A stretch of 64,000 nucleotides of DNA from Actinotignum timonense (GCF_900155575.1 NZ_LT706966.1:151195-215194); one strand, 5' to 3'. Counted from the stretch's first letter, positions 34,616 through 43,274 are shown. The notes: generated by a model not told the origin, from the letters alone. Made by a program: numbers and translations.

Positions 34616-35644
34616 TTATGCCATGGCCCGGCGGGCCATGTGGTTGGGGTGTGAAGACTCAGGTTGTACAGAATCAGATTCGGAAGAATCGGGTAGGGCG
34701 GATACATCCGCGTGGATCAAGGGAGTTTCGGGGAACTCCGTGCTCATTCCGGCCGCGCGAATCCGAGCGCGGTACTCTTCCACCAGTTCATCCGCGGGTG
34801 TTTCGGTATGCGCGAAGGGATAGGTGCGGCCCAGCCCGGTGTACTTTCCGGTGCCGAGGCGGTGGAAAGGAAGCACGTCATAGTGGCGCACTCCCACCGA
34901 GCGTAGAAAGGCGATATTGGCGTCGATCTGGGCGCTGGCCATCGTGACGTCCGGGATAAGCGGGGTGCGCACCATCGTGCTCGCCCCGTGGTGTTCCCCG
35001 AGATAGGAAATTGTTTCGAGAATCCTGGCGTTGCCTCCTCCGGTTGCACGCTGGTGTGCGTCGTCGTCCAGTAATTTGAGATCGCAAATAAAAAGGTCCA
35101 TATGCGGTTCGACCAGCTGGATGGCGCGCAGCCGCACATTCCCGCAGGTCTCCACCGCGGTGGTGATGCCGCGCCGGTGGAGTTCTTCGCAGGCCTGCGC
35201 CACGAATTGGGCTTGCAGGAGCGGCTCGCCGCCGGAGAAAGTCACTCCCCCACCGCTGCGGTCGAAGAAGAGTTTGTCGCGGGCGGCTTCTTCCACCAGA
35301 TCGTCCACGGTGCGGCGCTGGCCGTATACGCTCAGCGCCCCGGTAGGGCAGCTTTCGGCCCATTCGAGGTTCGCGGGCTTGATTTTCTCCCGGTGGAGCA
35401 CCACCGTGCCTTCGGGGCCGCGCGTCACTTCACCGTTCTCGGCCAGGTCGATGCAGATCCCGCAGTCGATGCATTTATCGGGAGCGAACATGACTTCGCG
35501 GAAACCGTTGATCGATTCCGGGTTGGCGCACCACCCGCAGGCCAGCGAGCAGCCCTTGAGGAAGATGACGGTGCGGATGCCCGGGCCGTCGTGGATCGAA
35601 TACCGCTGCACGTTGAAAACCGTGGCGAGGCGAACGCGGGACAT
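34616..35644 (-). CDS. Glycyl radical enzyme activase (radical SAM, PflA-like)
   Basis: Installs the glycyl radical on the enzyme encoded immediately upstream. From ATG 35644 (GGAGTGCAG upstream) it is 342 residues. The radical SAM motif is C32-x3-C36-x2-C39 in GCSLACGWC, preceded by the activase hallmark SIHDGPGIRTVIFLKG (16-31). A ferredoxin-like insert follows (CIDCGIC near residue 57, later ESCPTGA), reduced in cysteine content compared with two-cluster activases. A Ser/Glu-rich C-terminal extension of about 25 residues ends in a short hairpin-forming sequence. It also releases 5'-deoxyadenosine. Confidence 0.93.
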   Translation of the reverse strand: MSRVRLATVFNVQRYSIHDGPGIRTVIFLKGCSLACGWCANPESINGFREVMFAPDKCIDCGICIDLAENGEVTRGPEGTVVLHREKIKPANLEWAESCPTGALSVYGQRRTVDDLVEEAARDKLFFDRSGGGVTFSGGEPLLQAQFVAQACEELHRRGITTAVETCGNVRLRAIQLVEPHMDLFICDLKLLDDDAHQRATGGGNARILETISYLGEHHGASTMVRTPLIPDVTMASAQIDANIAFLRSVGVRHYDVLPFHRLGTGKYTGLGRTYPFAHTETPADELVEEYRARIRAAGMSTEFPETPLIHADVSALPDSSESDSVQPESSHPNHMARRAMA

Positions 35645-35759
35645 CTGCACTCCTTTCTTCCTATCGGGGTCTGCTGAGGGCTGCTGCGCGGGAACTTGCT
35701 CGGAGCTTGCGCTGGAACTTGCTCGGGACTCTGCTCGAGGCTCGTTGCCTCGGCTGGGG

Positions 35760-38171
35760 CTACAACTCTTGAACCGTGCGCGAAATAATTTCGTCCTGGA
35801 TTTCACGGTCCAGCTCCACGAAGAAGGCCGAATATCCGGCCACCCGCACCACCAGCCCGCGGTATTTCTCCGGTTCGCGCTGCGCGGCCCGCAGGGTTTC
35901 CCCGGAGAGAATATTGAATTGGATATGCATCCCACCCATCACGAAATAGGCGCGGATAAGGTCAATGAGCTTCTGGCGATCCGCCGGCTTCTTGAGCATG
36001 GCAGGAACAAATTTCATATTGAGATTCACCCCGTTGATGGCCGCGGAATGATCCCAGCTCGCCACGGAGGAAACCACCGCCGTGGGCCCATTGGTATCCA
36101 TCCCGTGCTTGGGGGAAATCCCGCCGTCACCCAGCGGGGTGCCCGCGGCACGCCCGGAAGGCAAGGCCCCTACCTGCCGGCCCAGCGGGGTATTCGAGGA
36201 GAGGGAGAACAGCCCGGGGATGAAATAGCCGCCGTGCGGGGAGCGGAAGCGGTATACCGAATCGGTGTATTGCGAGGTCACGAATTGGGCCAGGTCATCC
36301 ACCCGGGTGAGGTCGTTACCGTATTTGGCCACGTTGAGGCAGCGATGCTGGATCACTTCGTCGGCGAAATCGGAGGCGGTGGCCTCCAGCAGCTGTGCCG
36401 CGGTCATCACCTTGCGTTCGAAAACAAGTTCGCGGATAACTTCCAGGGAGTCCACCACGTCCGGAAGGCCCACCCCGTTCACCCCGGTGGCGTCATAGAC
36501 CGCGCCGCCCTCGGTGCAATCGCGCCCGCTTTCCAGGCAACCATCGAGCACGGTGGAGCAATAAATATGGGGTGTTTCGCGGGCGTGGAGCAGCTCGATG
36601 GTATTGAGGGTGGAGACCATCATTTCCACGAAGTAATCCACCTGCGCGGCATAGGCACGCTGCACCTGCGCAAAACTCTGCATTTGGGTGAAGTCCCCGG
36701 TGTGGGGGCCCAGCTGTTCCCCGCTCATGGGGCAGCGCCCGTCATGAAGGGCCAGCTCCAGGCATTTCGCCAGGTTGAAGTGGCAAGAATTGGTGCGCCC
36801 CATTGTATTCCCCTGCCCGGTGGGTTCCACACAGCCCACAATCGCCCAATCTCGGGCATCTTTCAGACTCATATGGCGGTGCTCAACAAGGCCGGGAATA
36901 ATCACGTCGTCGTTGAAGAAAGGATCCTTCCCGCCTTCGTTTTCCACGAGGATGCGCAGCACCCGGTCGAGGAAAGCGTCGGGAGTTTTATGCGAGACGC
37001 GAATGGAAACATTCGGTTCGGAATTGAAGACCGCCTGTTCGGCATCCAGGCACATATAGGAAAGCTCGTTCACGGCATCTTCCCCATTTTCATCCACGCC
37101 GCCCAGGGTGAGGGCCACCGAGGTGGAGAAACCACCGTTATTGCGCGCCGAAGAATAGGTGCAGGCCTTGATGATATCGATGTGTTTGACCCACAGCGCA
37201 TCAAGAATTGTTTGGGCTTCCGCGCGGCTCAGGCGCCCGGAATCCAGGTCGGCGCGCAGGTAGGGGTAGCAGTACTGGTCAAAACGCCCGGCGGAAATGG
37301 CCGAGCCGTTCTGGCTGCAATAGTCAATGAGCATCACGAACCAGTAGGCCTGGCAGGCCTCCCAGAACGTGCGCGCGGGGCGGTAGGGTACCTGCCGGCA
37401 ATTCTCCGCGATGGCTCGCAATTCGGCGGCCCGCCCGGGATCCACGGAGTCGGCCGCCATGCGCTCGGCCAGCTCCGCGAAACGCTGCTGGAAAATACGC
37501 ACGGCATCCACCACGATAAGCACCGCTTCGTAAAAAACGCGCTTATCAGAATAATTCGCGTCCCCGCGGGAAAGCTCCGCCAAGCGCGTGCGCGCCTCGT
37601 TTTCCACCGCGATGAAGCCGCCTTCGATAATGCGCCGCACATTGGGGATATAGTGCCCGTAGCCGGAGCGCGCCCGCGAGCGAGTATCGAAGGGGCGATT
37701 ATCGGCGGAAAGCACCCGGTTGGTTTCCTCGTCGAGGAGGTGGCGGGCCAGGTCCTCATTGGAGCGATTCACCCAGTAGGGATAAATCTCGTCCAATAAT
37801 TCGCGTTTTTGTTCCGGGCTGACCTGGAGGGTATCGACTTTGCGCACCGGCATAAGGTCGAGTTCCTTTTCGGAAAGCGGCCCGAATTCGGGGAACAGCG
37901 GGGCCGAGCGCGGTTTCGAGCCGTGGTTACCCACGATGAGTTCTGCGTCGTCGATAAAAATACTCATCTGAGCGAGGGTGTCGCGCAGGGCCTTGGCGCG
38001 CCGGATCACGGCCGGTTCGCCTTCGCTCTCGCGGTAGGACTGCGTGACGATACGGGCGCGTTCCGTGCAGATGGCCGGCACGGCCGCGCGCATGCGTTCG
38101 TTGAGGAACGCGGTGCGCTCGGGAGCCAGAAAACTCAAGGTCGCTTCGCGGGCGGGTACGGTGCTTGTCAT
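35760..38171 (-). CDS. Glycyl radical enzyme of the dehydratase/lyase type (substrate unknown)
   Basis: An 803-residue PFL-superfamily enzyme. The thiyl cysteine and partner glutamate are in GCVEPTG (Cys447, Glu449). The C-terminal radical site is RVAGYSAFF with Gly779. The GCVEP motif belongs to eliminases/dehydratases and lyases (glycerol, propanediol, choline, pentitol types), whereas pyruvate formate-lyase has a Cys-Cys pair, so a PFL role is unlikely. Residues 390-450 and 640-700 show normal superfamily conservation. Neighbours are its activase, a PfkB sugar kinase and DeoC, with no microcompartment or aldehyde dehydrogenase genes. I infer a polyol or sugar dehydration feeding a 2-deoxypentose. 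The ATG overlaps the upstream gene's stop (ATGA). Confidence 0.9.
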   Translation of the reverse strand: MTSTVPAREATLSFLAPERTAFLNERMRAAVPAICTERARIVTQSYRESEGEPAVIRRAKALRDTLAQMSIFIDDAELIVGNHGSKPRSAPLFPEFGPLSEKELDLMPVRKVDTLQVSPEQKRELLDEIYPYWVNRSNEDLARHLLDEETNRVLSADNRPFDTRSRARSGYGHYIPNVRRIIEGGFIAVENEARTRLAELSRGDANYSDKRVFYEAVLIVVDAVRIFQQRFAELAERMAADSVDPGRAAELRAIAENCRQVPYRPARTFWEACQAYWFVMLIDYCSQNGSAISAGRFDQYCYPYLRADLDSGRLSRAEAQTILDALWVKHIDIIKACTYSSARNNGGFSTSVALTLGGVDENGEDAVNELSYMCLDAEQAVFNSEPNVSIRVSHKTPDAFLDRVLRILVENEGGKDPFFNDDVIIPGLVEHRHMSLKDARDWAIVGCVEPTGQGNTMGRTNSCHFNLAKCLELALHDGRCPMSGEQLGPHTGDFTQMQSFAQVQRAYAAQVDYFVEMMVSTLNTIELLHARETPHIYCSTVLDGCLESGRDCTEGGAVYDATGVNGVGLPDVVDSLEVIRELVFERKVMTAAQLLEATASDFADEVIQHRCLNVAKYGNDLTRVDDLAQFVTSQYTDSVYRFRSPHGGYFIPGLFSLSSNTPLGRQVGALPSGRAAGTPLGDGGISPKHGMDTNGPTAVVSSVASWDHSAAINGVNLNMKFVPAMLKKPADRQKLIDLIRAYFVMGGMHIQFNILSGETLRAAQREPEKYRGLVVRVAGYSAFFVELDREIQDEIISRTVQEL

Positions 38172-38932
38172 GATGCGCTCCTTTGATGAAGAACAGCGGA
38201 TGTGTGTGAAAATTCTGCGGCGGGTTCCGGTTGTGCTTGTGCGTGCGTGGTGAGGGGCGACGGCGCTCCTACCAGCTTTCCGGCAACCGTGCGGTTGAAG
38301 AAATCAACGACGACGCCGATGCCGACCACCATGACCACGGTTCCCACCCCGATCACGCCGCCACTCAGATCGAAGCGGAAGAGCAGGAGGGCGATGATGA
38401 TCACGGTGAAATCCTGGGCGATGCGGAAGAAACGGTAGGAACGCTGCGGGAAGCGGCGCACCAGTACCGCGGCGATGCCGTCCGCGGCGCCCTGCCCGAG
38501 ATCCGGGGTGATGTAGAGGGAAAGCCCGAAGGCGAACAGCAGCAGGCCTACCGCCAGGTGGATGAGCATTCCGGGTACCGAGTAGGTGAAAACGTAGATG
38601 GAATCCAGGACCTTGGTAAATTCGGTGACGAGCACCCCGACCAGGGTGAAATTGAGGACGGTACCCAACCCGAAGATTTTACGGTCGAAGGGGATAATGA
38701 TCGCGAGCAAGGCGATATTGACGAGCGGCACCACCCAGGAGAAGGACAGCCCGGTCACGTAACTCACGCCCTGGAGCATAGCGGTGAAGGGATCCACGCC
38801 GGCGTGGCCTTTGAGGGCCACCGTGATTCCCATTGAGGTGATGATGACGCCGAGCAGGCAGACCAGGCAGCGGCGCAGCAGGCTACCGGGGCGCAACGTC
38901 CATTCGCGGGCGGAGAAGAATGTATCACGCAT
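38168..38932 (-). CDS. YczE/YitT-like (DUF6198) integral membrane protein, copy 1
   Basis: A 254-residue membrane protein with about six helices. It has the family pattern ALKGHAGVDPFTAMLQGVSYVTGLSFSWVVPLVNIALL (residues 42-78), and a second half-repeat SLYITPDLGQGAADGIAAVL near 138. The G-x-DPF and GQGAAD motifs recur in the paralogue 41037-41771, which is strikingly similar across its length. Function is not established for the family. In this operon, between a sugar kinase and a dehydratase, substrate transport is a reasonable inference. Its stop overlaps the glycyl radical enzyme start. Confidence 0.8.
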   Translation of the reverse strand: MRDTFFSAREWTLRPGSLLRRCLVCLLGVIITSMGITVALKGHAGVDPFTAMLQGVSYVTGLSFSWVVPLVNIALLAIIIPFDRKIFGLGTVLNFTLVGVLVTEFTKVLDSIYVFTYSVPGMLIHLAVGLLLFAFGLSLYITPDLGQGAADGIAAVLVRRFPQRSYRFFRIAQDFTVIIIALLLFRFDLSGGVIGVGTVVMVVGIGVVVDFFNRTVAGKLVGAPSPLTTHAQAQPEPAAEFSHTSAVLHQRSAS

Positions 38933-38934
38933 GC

Positions 38935-39921
38935 TTAGGCCACCTTCGTTTCTGCGCAGGAGTTGAGCTGATCTAACTCGTCGAGGAGCTCCGCAACGTC
39001 GGCCGCGGTGGGCATCGAGGGGATAGCTCCGAGCGTTTGGGTGGCAATACCGGCGGCTACATTGGCATATTCCACGCTGGCCCGCAGGGCGTCGTCGTTA
39101 ATCTTTTCGATACCACCGTGGCTATCCAGCTGCGCGAGGAGGGCGCCCATGAGGGTGTCCCCCGCCCCGGTGGTATCGACCACGGAGCTGTAAACGGCGG
39201 GGATTTCCCCGTAGGCGGAGCGGGTAGCGTAGGCCACCCCGAGGTGGTCGGCGGTCATGACCACCAGCTTCGGGCCGCGCGCGAGGATATCCGCGGCAAC
39301 ATCCTTGAGATTGTCACTCCCGAAGAGAATGCGGAAATCTTCGCGGGAGCCCTTGACGATCTGGAATTCCGGGAGCAGTGGCAGCAGCAGGCTCCGGTAG
39401 TTTTCTTCCGATCCGTAGAGGGCCAGGCGGTAATTGAAATCAATGGACATGGGCACGCCCGCGGCCCGCGCGGTATCAATGAGTTTGCGCGAGGTGGCGT
39501 TGAGCGGTTCGTGCGCGAAATTTACGCCGGAAATATAGAGCATGCGGGTGCGCAGCAGCTGGCGGGCGCATTCATCCGTGATGACGAGCTCCGGGTAAGC
39601 GCTGCCCTGGATGGCGAAAGTAAAACTCCGGTCGCCGTTATCGAGGGAAATAAAATTGTGGGAGGTGCAGGCTCCGTAGCTGGTATTGAGCAGGCTGGTA
39701 TCCACGCCGCTACCGTCCAGGACTTCCCGGGCGTACTGGCCCATGAAGTCATCTCCCAGGCATCCGACCAGCAGGGTATCCAGGCCCAGCCGGGCCGCGG
39801 CGACGGCGCAATTCGCGCCGGTACCTCCTACATTTGCTTCGAAAGCGAATTTCGAGGCTCCGGTTCCGATGATCGGGGAGAAGTCGGTAACAATGTCCCC
39901 CACGCATGTCAATCCTCGCAC
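38935..39921 (-). CDS. PfkB-family carbohydrate kinase
   Basis: ATP-dependent sugar kinase. The start is GTG 39921, chosen because AAGGAGG lies 7 bases upstream; this removes 13 in-frame upstream codons and leaves 328 residues. The N-terminal substrate glycines are in EANVGGTGANCAVAAARLG (about 28-46), and the C-terminal nucleotide/anion-hole motif is DTTGAGDTLMGALL with catalytic Asp255. The profile is of ribokinase/fructokinase type, and the sugar cannot be fixed by eye. With DeoC and the glycyl radical enzyme in the same operon, phosphorylation of a 2-deoxypentose is a testable guess. First gene of the operon, diverging from a DeoR regulator. Confidence 0.88.
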   Translation of the reverse strand: MRGLTCVGDIVTDFSPIIGTGASKFAFEANVGGTGANCAVAAARLGLDTLLVGCLGDDFMGQYAREVLDGSGVDTSLLNTSYGACTSHNFISLDNGDRSFTFAIQGSAYPELVITDECARQLLRTRMLYISGVNFAHEPLNATSRKLIDTARAAGVPMSIDFNYRLALYGSEENYRSLLLPLLPEFQIVKGSREDFRILFGSDNLKDVAADILARGPKLVVMTADHLGVAYATRSAYGEIPAVYSSVVDTTGAGDTLMGALLAQLDSHGGIEKINDDALRASVEYANVAAGIATQTLGAIPSMPTAADVAELLDELDQLNSCAETKVA

Positions 39922-40236
39922 TGTGCTCCTCCTTGAGCGTCGCGGCTGTTTCGTGGTCATTGGTATTAACCTACGTTCTCAGGGCGCGAGATTCGACAGT
40001 TTTCCGCGGAATTTCAAGGAAAAATCCGCAGGCTTCGGAGCGAATTTTCGCGGGCGCGGTGGGAATATTTTCAGGTGTTTTCTCACGTGGTTTCTCACGC
40101 GGTTTTCTCGGGTGCTACCGGCGCGTTTTCGCACGGGTGGTGGACGCGTTCCGCACACCTTTCCCGCGCTTTCCCGCGACACGGCGCCGGCGGGCATATC
40201 CCCTGAGCTGGCCGAGCGCTTTGGTACTCTCAAAAT
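39922..40236. promoter_or_regulatory. Divergent control region pfkB/DeoR with direct repeats
   Basis: Three direct copies of a TTTTCTCACGYGG-like element lie at 40077-40089, 40089-40101 and 40101-40114, period 12-13 bp. They resemble the tandem TTTC-containing operators used by DeoR/GlpR regulators. No gene is evident in these 315 bp. Confidence 0.5.
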
Positions 40237-41028
40237 ATGGCAACGAAGCAATCCCTGAGCGAAGGCCCCTCGCGCTTGAGTGCGATCCGGGAGATTCTCA
40301 CCGCAACCGGCCCGATGGCCGTCAAAGAGCTGGCGCGTCGCCTGGGATATTCCCTCTCCACGATCTATCGGGATGTTGCCGAGCTCCAGGCACACGGGGA
40401 AGTGGTGCTGGCCCGCGGGCTGATTGTGCCGCAGCGTTCGGTGGCTACCGAGATTCCGCCGGAGGTGCGCGCGCATGTCAATTGGGATGCCAAGCAGGCC
40501 ATGTGCGAAAAGGCCCTCGAGCTTATTAGCCCGGATATGACCCTCATTCTGGATGATTCTTCTTCGATTATCCCGCTGCTGGGCATGCTCCACACCCGGG
40601 TGCCGCTCACGGTGATCACGAATTCGCATCTGGTGGCCCAGCACCTGGAGGGCGTGGCCGGCATCCAGATTTATCTGCTGGGCGGGCTGTATTACACCTG
40701 GTTATCGTCTTGTCACGGAGCGATGACCGTCACGGCGCTGCGCCATATCGAAGCGGATATGTGTTTGCTTTCCACCGTGGGGATGACGGCCCGGGGCCTC
40801 ACGAATCCTTACGAGTACACCGCGCAAACGAAAATTGCGATGATGCAGGCGGCGGAAACCTCGGTGGTGCTCATGGATCACAGCAAATTCGGGCGCCGCA
40901 CCATGTATTCCATTGCCGCGCTTGATGAGATCCCGATTCTTATTACGGATATTGCGCCGCCGGGCGAACCGAGCGCTGCGGAGCTTGCGGCCGCCGGGGT
41001 GGAGACGATTATTGCCACCGCACCCTGA
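40237..41028 (+). CDS. DeoR-family transcriptional regulator
   Basis: A 263-residue regulator. The N-terminal DeoR helix-turn-helix has PMAVKELARRLGYSLSTIYRDVAELQAHGEVVLARG (about 28-62). The C-terminal sugar-phosphate isomerase-like sensor has DDSSSIIPLLGML near residue 107, GGLYYTWLSSCHG near 149 and DHSKFG near 214. The family usually represses a neighbouring sugar operon and is released by a phosphorylated sugar. It diverges from the pfkB-glycyl radical enzyme-deoC operon. The ribosome site is weak (CTCAAAAT before ATG), so expression may be low or leaderless. Confidence 0.9.
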   Translation: MATKQSLSEGPSRLSAIREILTATGPMAVKELARRLGYSLSTIYRDVAELQAHGEVVLARGLIVPQRSVATEIPPEVRAHVNWDAKQAMCEKALELISPDMTLILDDSSSIIPLLGMLHTRVPLTVITNSHLVAQHLEGVAGIQIYLLGGLYYTWLSSCHGAMTVTALRHIEADMCLLSTVGMTARGLTNPYEYTAQTKIAMMQAAETSVVLMDHSKFGRRTMYSIAALDEIPILITDIAPPGEPSAAELAAAGVETIIATAP

Positions 41029-41036
41029 GACCCGCT

Positions 41037-41771
41037 TTAGGCCTGTGCCTCAGCTTCGATATCGGTGATAGCGGGAGCGGGGCGTGCCGTGTAGGACGCC
41101 GTCGTACCAACAAGACGGTACGCGACCGTACGGTTAAAGAAATCGACGACGACACCAATCCCCAGCGCCATAATCGCGGTGCCAATGCCGATAACGCCGC
41201 TGCTCAAATCGAAGCGGAACAGCACGAGGGCGATGAGGACCACGATGAAATCCTGGGCCACGCGGAAGGTGCGGTAGGAGTGGCTCGGGAAGCGGCGCAG
41301 GAGTACGGGGACGATGCAGTCGGCGGCGCCCTGGCCGATGTCCGGCGTGATATAAAGCGAGAGCCCCAGCGCGAAAATCACCAGGCCGATAGCCAAGTGG
41401 GCAAGCATACCCGGGATTGAATAGGTGAAAACGTAGATGGAGTCGAGGGTGCTGGTGAAGCTGGTGACGAGCACCCCGACCAGGGTGAAATTGAGGACGG
41501 TGCCCAGCCCGAGGACTTTGTGGTCGAAGGGGAAGATGAGCGCGATGAGGGCGATATTGACCACCGGGACCACCCAGGAGAAAGACAGGCCGGTGATGTG
41601 GCTGACGCCCTGGAGTAGGGCGGTGAAGGGGTCCACGCCGGCGTGACCTTTGAGGGCCACGGTGATGCCGATCGCAGTGAGGATCACGCCGATGAGGCAG
41701 ACCAGCGAGCGGCGCAGCAGGCTGCCCGGGCGCAAGGTCCATTCGCGGGCGCAGCACAGTGACTCAAACAT
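41037..41771 (-). CDS. YczE/YitT-like (DUF6198) integral membrane protein, copy 2
   Basis: A 244-residue paralogue of the protein encoded at 38168-38932. Long stretches are nearly identical (REWTLRPGSLLRR, then ALKGHAGVDPFTALLQGVSH and LGTVLNFTLVGVLVT). The termini and linker differ. It is transcribed toward the DeoR regulator (8-nt gap between stops) and is not in the kinase operon. Recent local duplication flanking pfkB and deoR is the simplest explanation. Whether both serve the same pathway is unknown. Confidence 0.8.
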   Translation of the reverse strand: MFESLCCAREWTLRPGSLLRRSLVCLIGVILTAIGITVALKGHAGVDPFTALLQGVSHITGLSFSWVVPVVNIALIALIFPFDHKVLGLGTVLNFTLVGVLVTSFTSTLDSIYVFTYSIPGMLAHLAIGLVIFALGLSLYITPDIGQGAADCIVPVLLRRFPSHSYRTFRVAQDFIVVLIALVLFRFDLSSGVIGIGTAIMALGIGVVVDFFNRTVAYRLVGTTASYTARPAPAITDIEAEAQA

Positions 41772-42093
41772 GACGAGCTACCTTCTCAATCTCAGGGAAG
41801 CCGCCGTGCCACACCGCGGCATCACCAGCGTAGTGCATGCGAGCGGGCAATTCCTGGGCCGTGGCGGAGGTCGCTTTACGCCAGTGTACGTGTGCGTCCG
41901 GTTCGTTGCTTAGCTGGGTCAGGACCGGGTGGGTAGCGGGCTGGGCGCGGGCGCGAATTTATCCACAGAATCGCGAAACGTCACCCTTGTCCACAGCGTT
42001 GTAATTGGCTCTTTGCTGTGCCTTGGCACCATGCGAGAATAACGGAGAAGGACGGGTAACCGCCCGGAACTCGCGATTGAAGGAGTGAGACAC
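41772..42093. other. 322-bp intergenic region with two DnaA boxes
   Basis: No gene is supported. TTATCCACA (41959-41967) and TTGTCCACA (41987-41995) both match the bacterial DnaA-box consensus TTRTCCACA, in the same orientation, 28 bp apart. The small gene at 42094 starts about 100 bp later. Confidence 0.65.
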
Positions 42094-42324
42094 ATGGATA
42101 TTTACGGGGACCGGTTGAATATTCCGGAGCTTACGTTTAACTCGCTTGAAGATGTTCTCAAGCGCAAAGAAGAAATCCTACGTGAGGTCAGAATGACCCG
42201 CGAAGAATTCGACTGGCGCGCTGATAACTACCAGCTCGGACCAAAAGAGTCCGACGCTTATTTCGAGATGATAGGTCTGGATCGCTTTGAGGAGTATTAC
42301 CGTGGTGAACGCACGTTTGAATGA
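42094..42324 (+). CDS. Small hypothetical protein, first gene of a two-gene module
   Basis: A 76-residue acidic, helical protein (LNIPELTFNSLEDVLKRKEEILREVRM near residues 8-34, then DYFEMIGLDRFEEYY-like C-terminus). ATG 42094 is preceded by AAGGAG at good spacing; an in-frame GTG three codons earlier overlaps the ribosome site and is rejected. The stop lies 23 nt inside the next gene. I recognise no family. Size, acidity and overlap resemble antitoxin-like or regulatory partners, but nothing in the sequence proves that. Confidence 0.6.
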   Translation: MDIYGDRLNIPELTFNSLEDVLKRKEEILREVRMTREEFDWRADNYQLGPKESDAYFEMIGLDRFEEYYRGERTFE

Positions 42325-42602
42325 GTGCACCGATGAGTTTGCGGCACATCTACAGCGAATTGGGGAGTTGATTGATCCCAGTTTTTCACTGGTGAAACAA
42401 GAAACCGCAAGGGGAGCTTTCCCCTCAAAAAGATTGTTTGGCGATATTCGCGTTGATCGTTTCCTTTTTGTCCGTTTTGATTACGAGGTTTTCCTTAATT
42501 CGAAAACCGGTTTACTCAGCGTCAATGAATCAACATTCTCGGTCATCCGAGGAGCAAAAAACAGCGAGCCGCTGGTGCGCTGGGATTATATTCGCTCACC
42601 AC

Positions 42603-42659
42603 GTTCGAGTATTCCTTGCGCCCATATCCAGATCCATTCCCACCGCGATGAATGGACAC
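42603..42659 (+). repeat. 57-bp direct repeat, left copy
   Basis: Identical base for base to 43218-43274. It directly abuts the left terminal inverted repeat of the inserted element, as a target duplication would, but is far longer than usual target duplications. Confidence 0.9.
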
Positions 42660-43217
42660 CTGAGTCGTGCAACCTTAGTGCCCCAGTTGTCCACGCGCAT
42701 GGTAAATTCGCACGACTAGCGCAATACGAATTGCGCGACTCAAACGCCACTGCGTGCCGGGCGTCCGACACCATCGCGCCTCAAAGCACGCCGGCACCGT
42801 TGGGGCAGGCGTAAGCAACGGCCGAAAAACAGCACCGAGCCGCTGCCACGTGCCACAGCCACGAGGTGGGCAGAGGTGTCAAGTGCGCATTCTGGACCGT
42901 GTCGGTGCCATAGTGCGCGTTACAGACACGAAATCGGGTGCAAACGGTGCTCTCCCGCGCACTTTGTTTGCTGACCCAGTTCGTGCGGGTCCGCACCCGG
43001 ATCCATTCCAACGCCACGCCACCATTAGTAACTATTTTGTCTATCGGTCCCAGGCGTGGCACCCGAGGAGGTGCCCGATTTACGTAGAAAATGCGGCCCG
43101 GCCCCGGTCAAGCTAAAACACCGCTACCGATTAGTGACCCAAAACCACCCACCACAACCCCCTGAACAGGGCAAACGTCGAAGAAAATCCTAAAATCCAA
43201 AAAGTTGCACGACTCAG
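42660..43217. mobile_element. 558-bp non-autonomous insertion element with 14-bp terminal inverted repeats
   Basis: The ends are CTGAGTCGTGCAAC (42660-42673) and its exact reverse complement (43204-43217). Beyond position 14 the match continues at 2 of the next 3 bases. It sits between perfect 57-bp direct repeats and interrupts a reading frame. No transposase-sized open frame or DDE motif was found inside, so it is MITE-like and would depend on an enzyme elsewhere. An internal hairpin GCGCAAT-ACGA-ATTGCGC lies near 42719-42736. The IS family is not recognised. Confidence 0.75.
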
Positions 43218-43274
43218 GTTCGAGTATTCCTTGCGCCCATATCCAGATCCATTCCCACCGCGATGAATGGACAC
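43218..43274 (+). repeat. 57-bp direct repeat, right copy
   Basis: Exact copy of 42603-42659, beginning immediately after the right terminal inverted repeat. Recombination between the two copies would remove the element and restore the interrupted frame precisely. Confidence 0.9.

Noticed and set aside
35031..37799. A 922-codon plus-strand open frame opposite the glycyl radical enzyme
   Set aside because: Shadow frame; the minus strand shows GCVEP and RVAGYSA motifs in the right places.
35760..38171. Glycyl radical enzyme considered as pyruvate formate-lyase
   Set aside because: The active-site loop is GCVEP with a single cysteine plus Glu; PFL has two adjacent cysteines.
42754..43116. A 120-codon open frame inside the 558-bp element considered as a transposase
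   Set aside because: No catalytic DDE or tyrosine/serine recombinase pattern, no ribosome site, and composition unlike a coding region.
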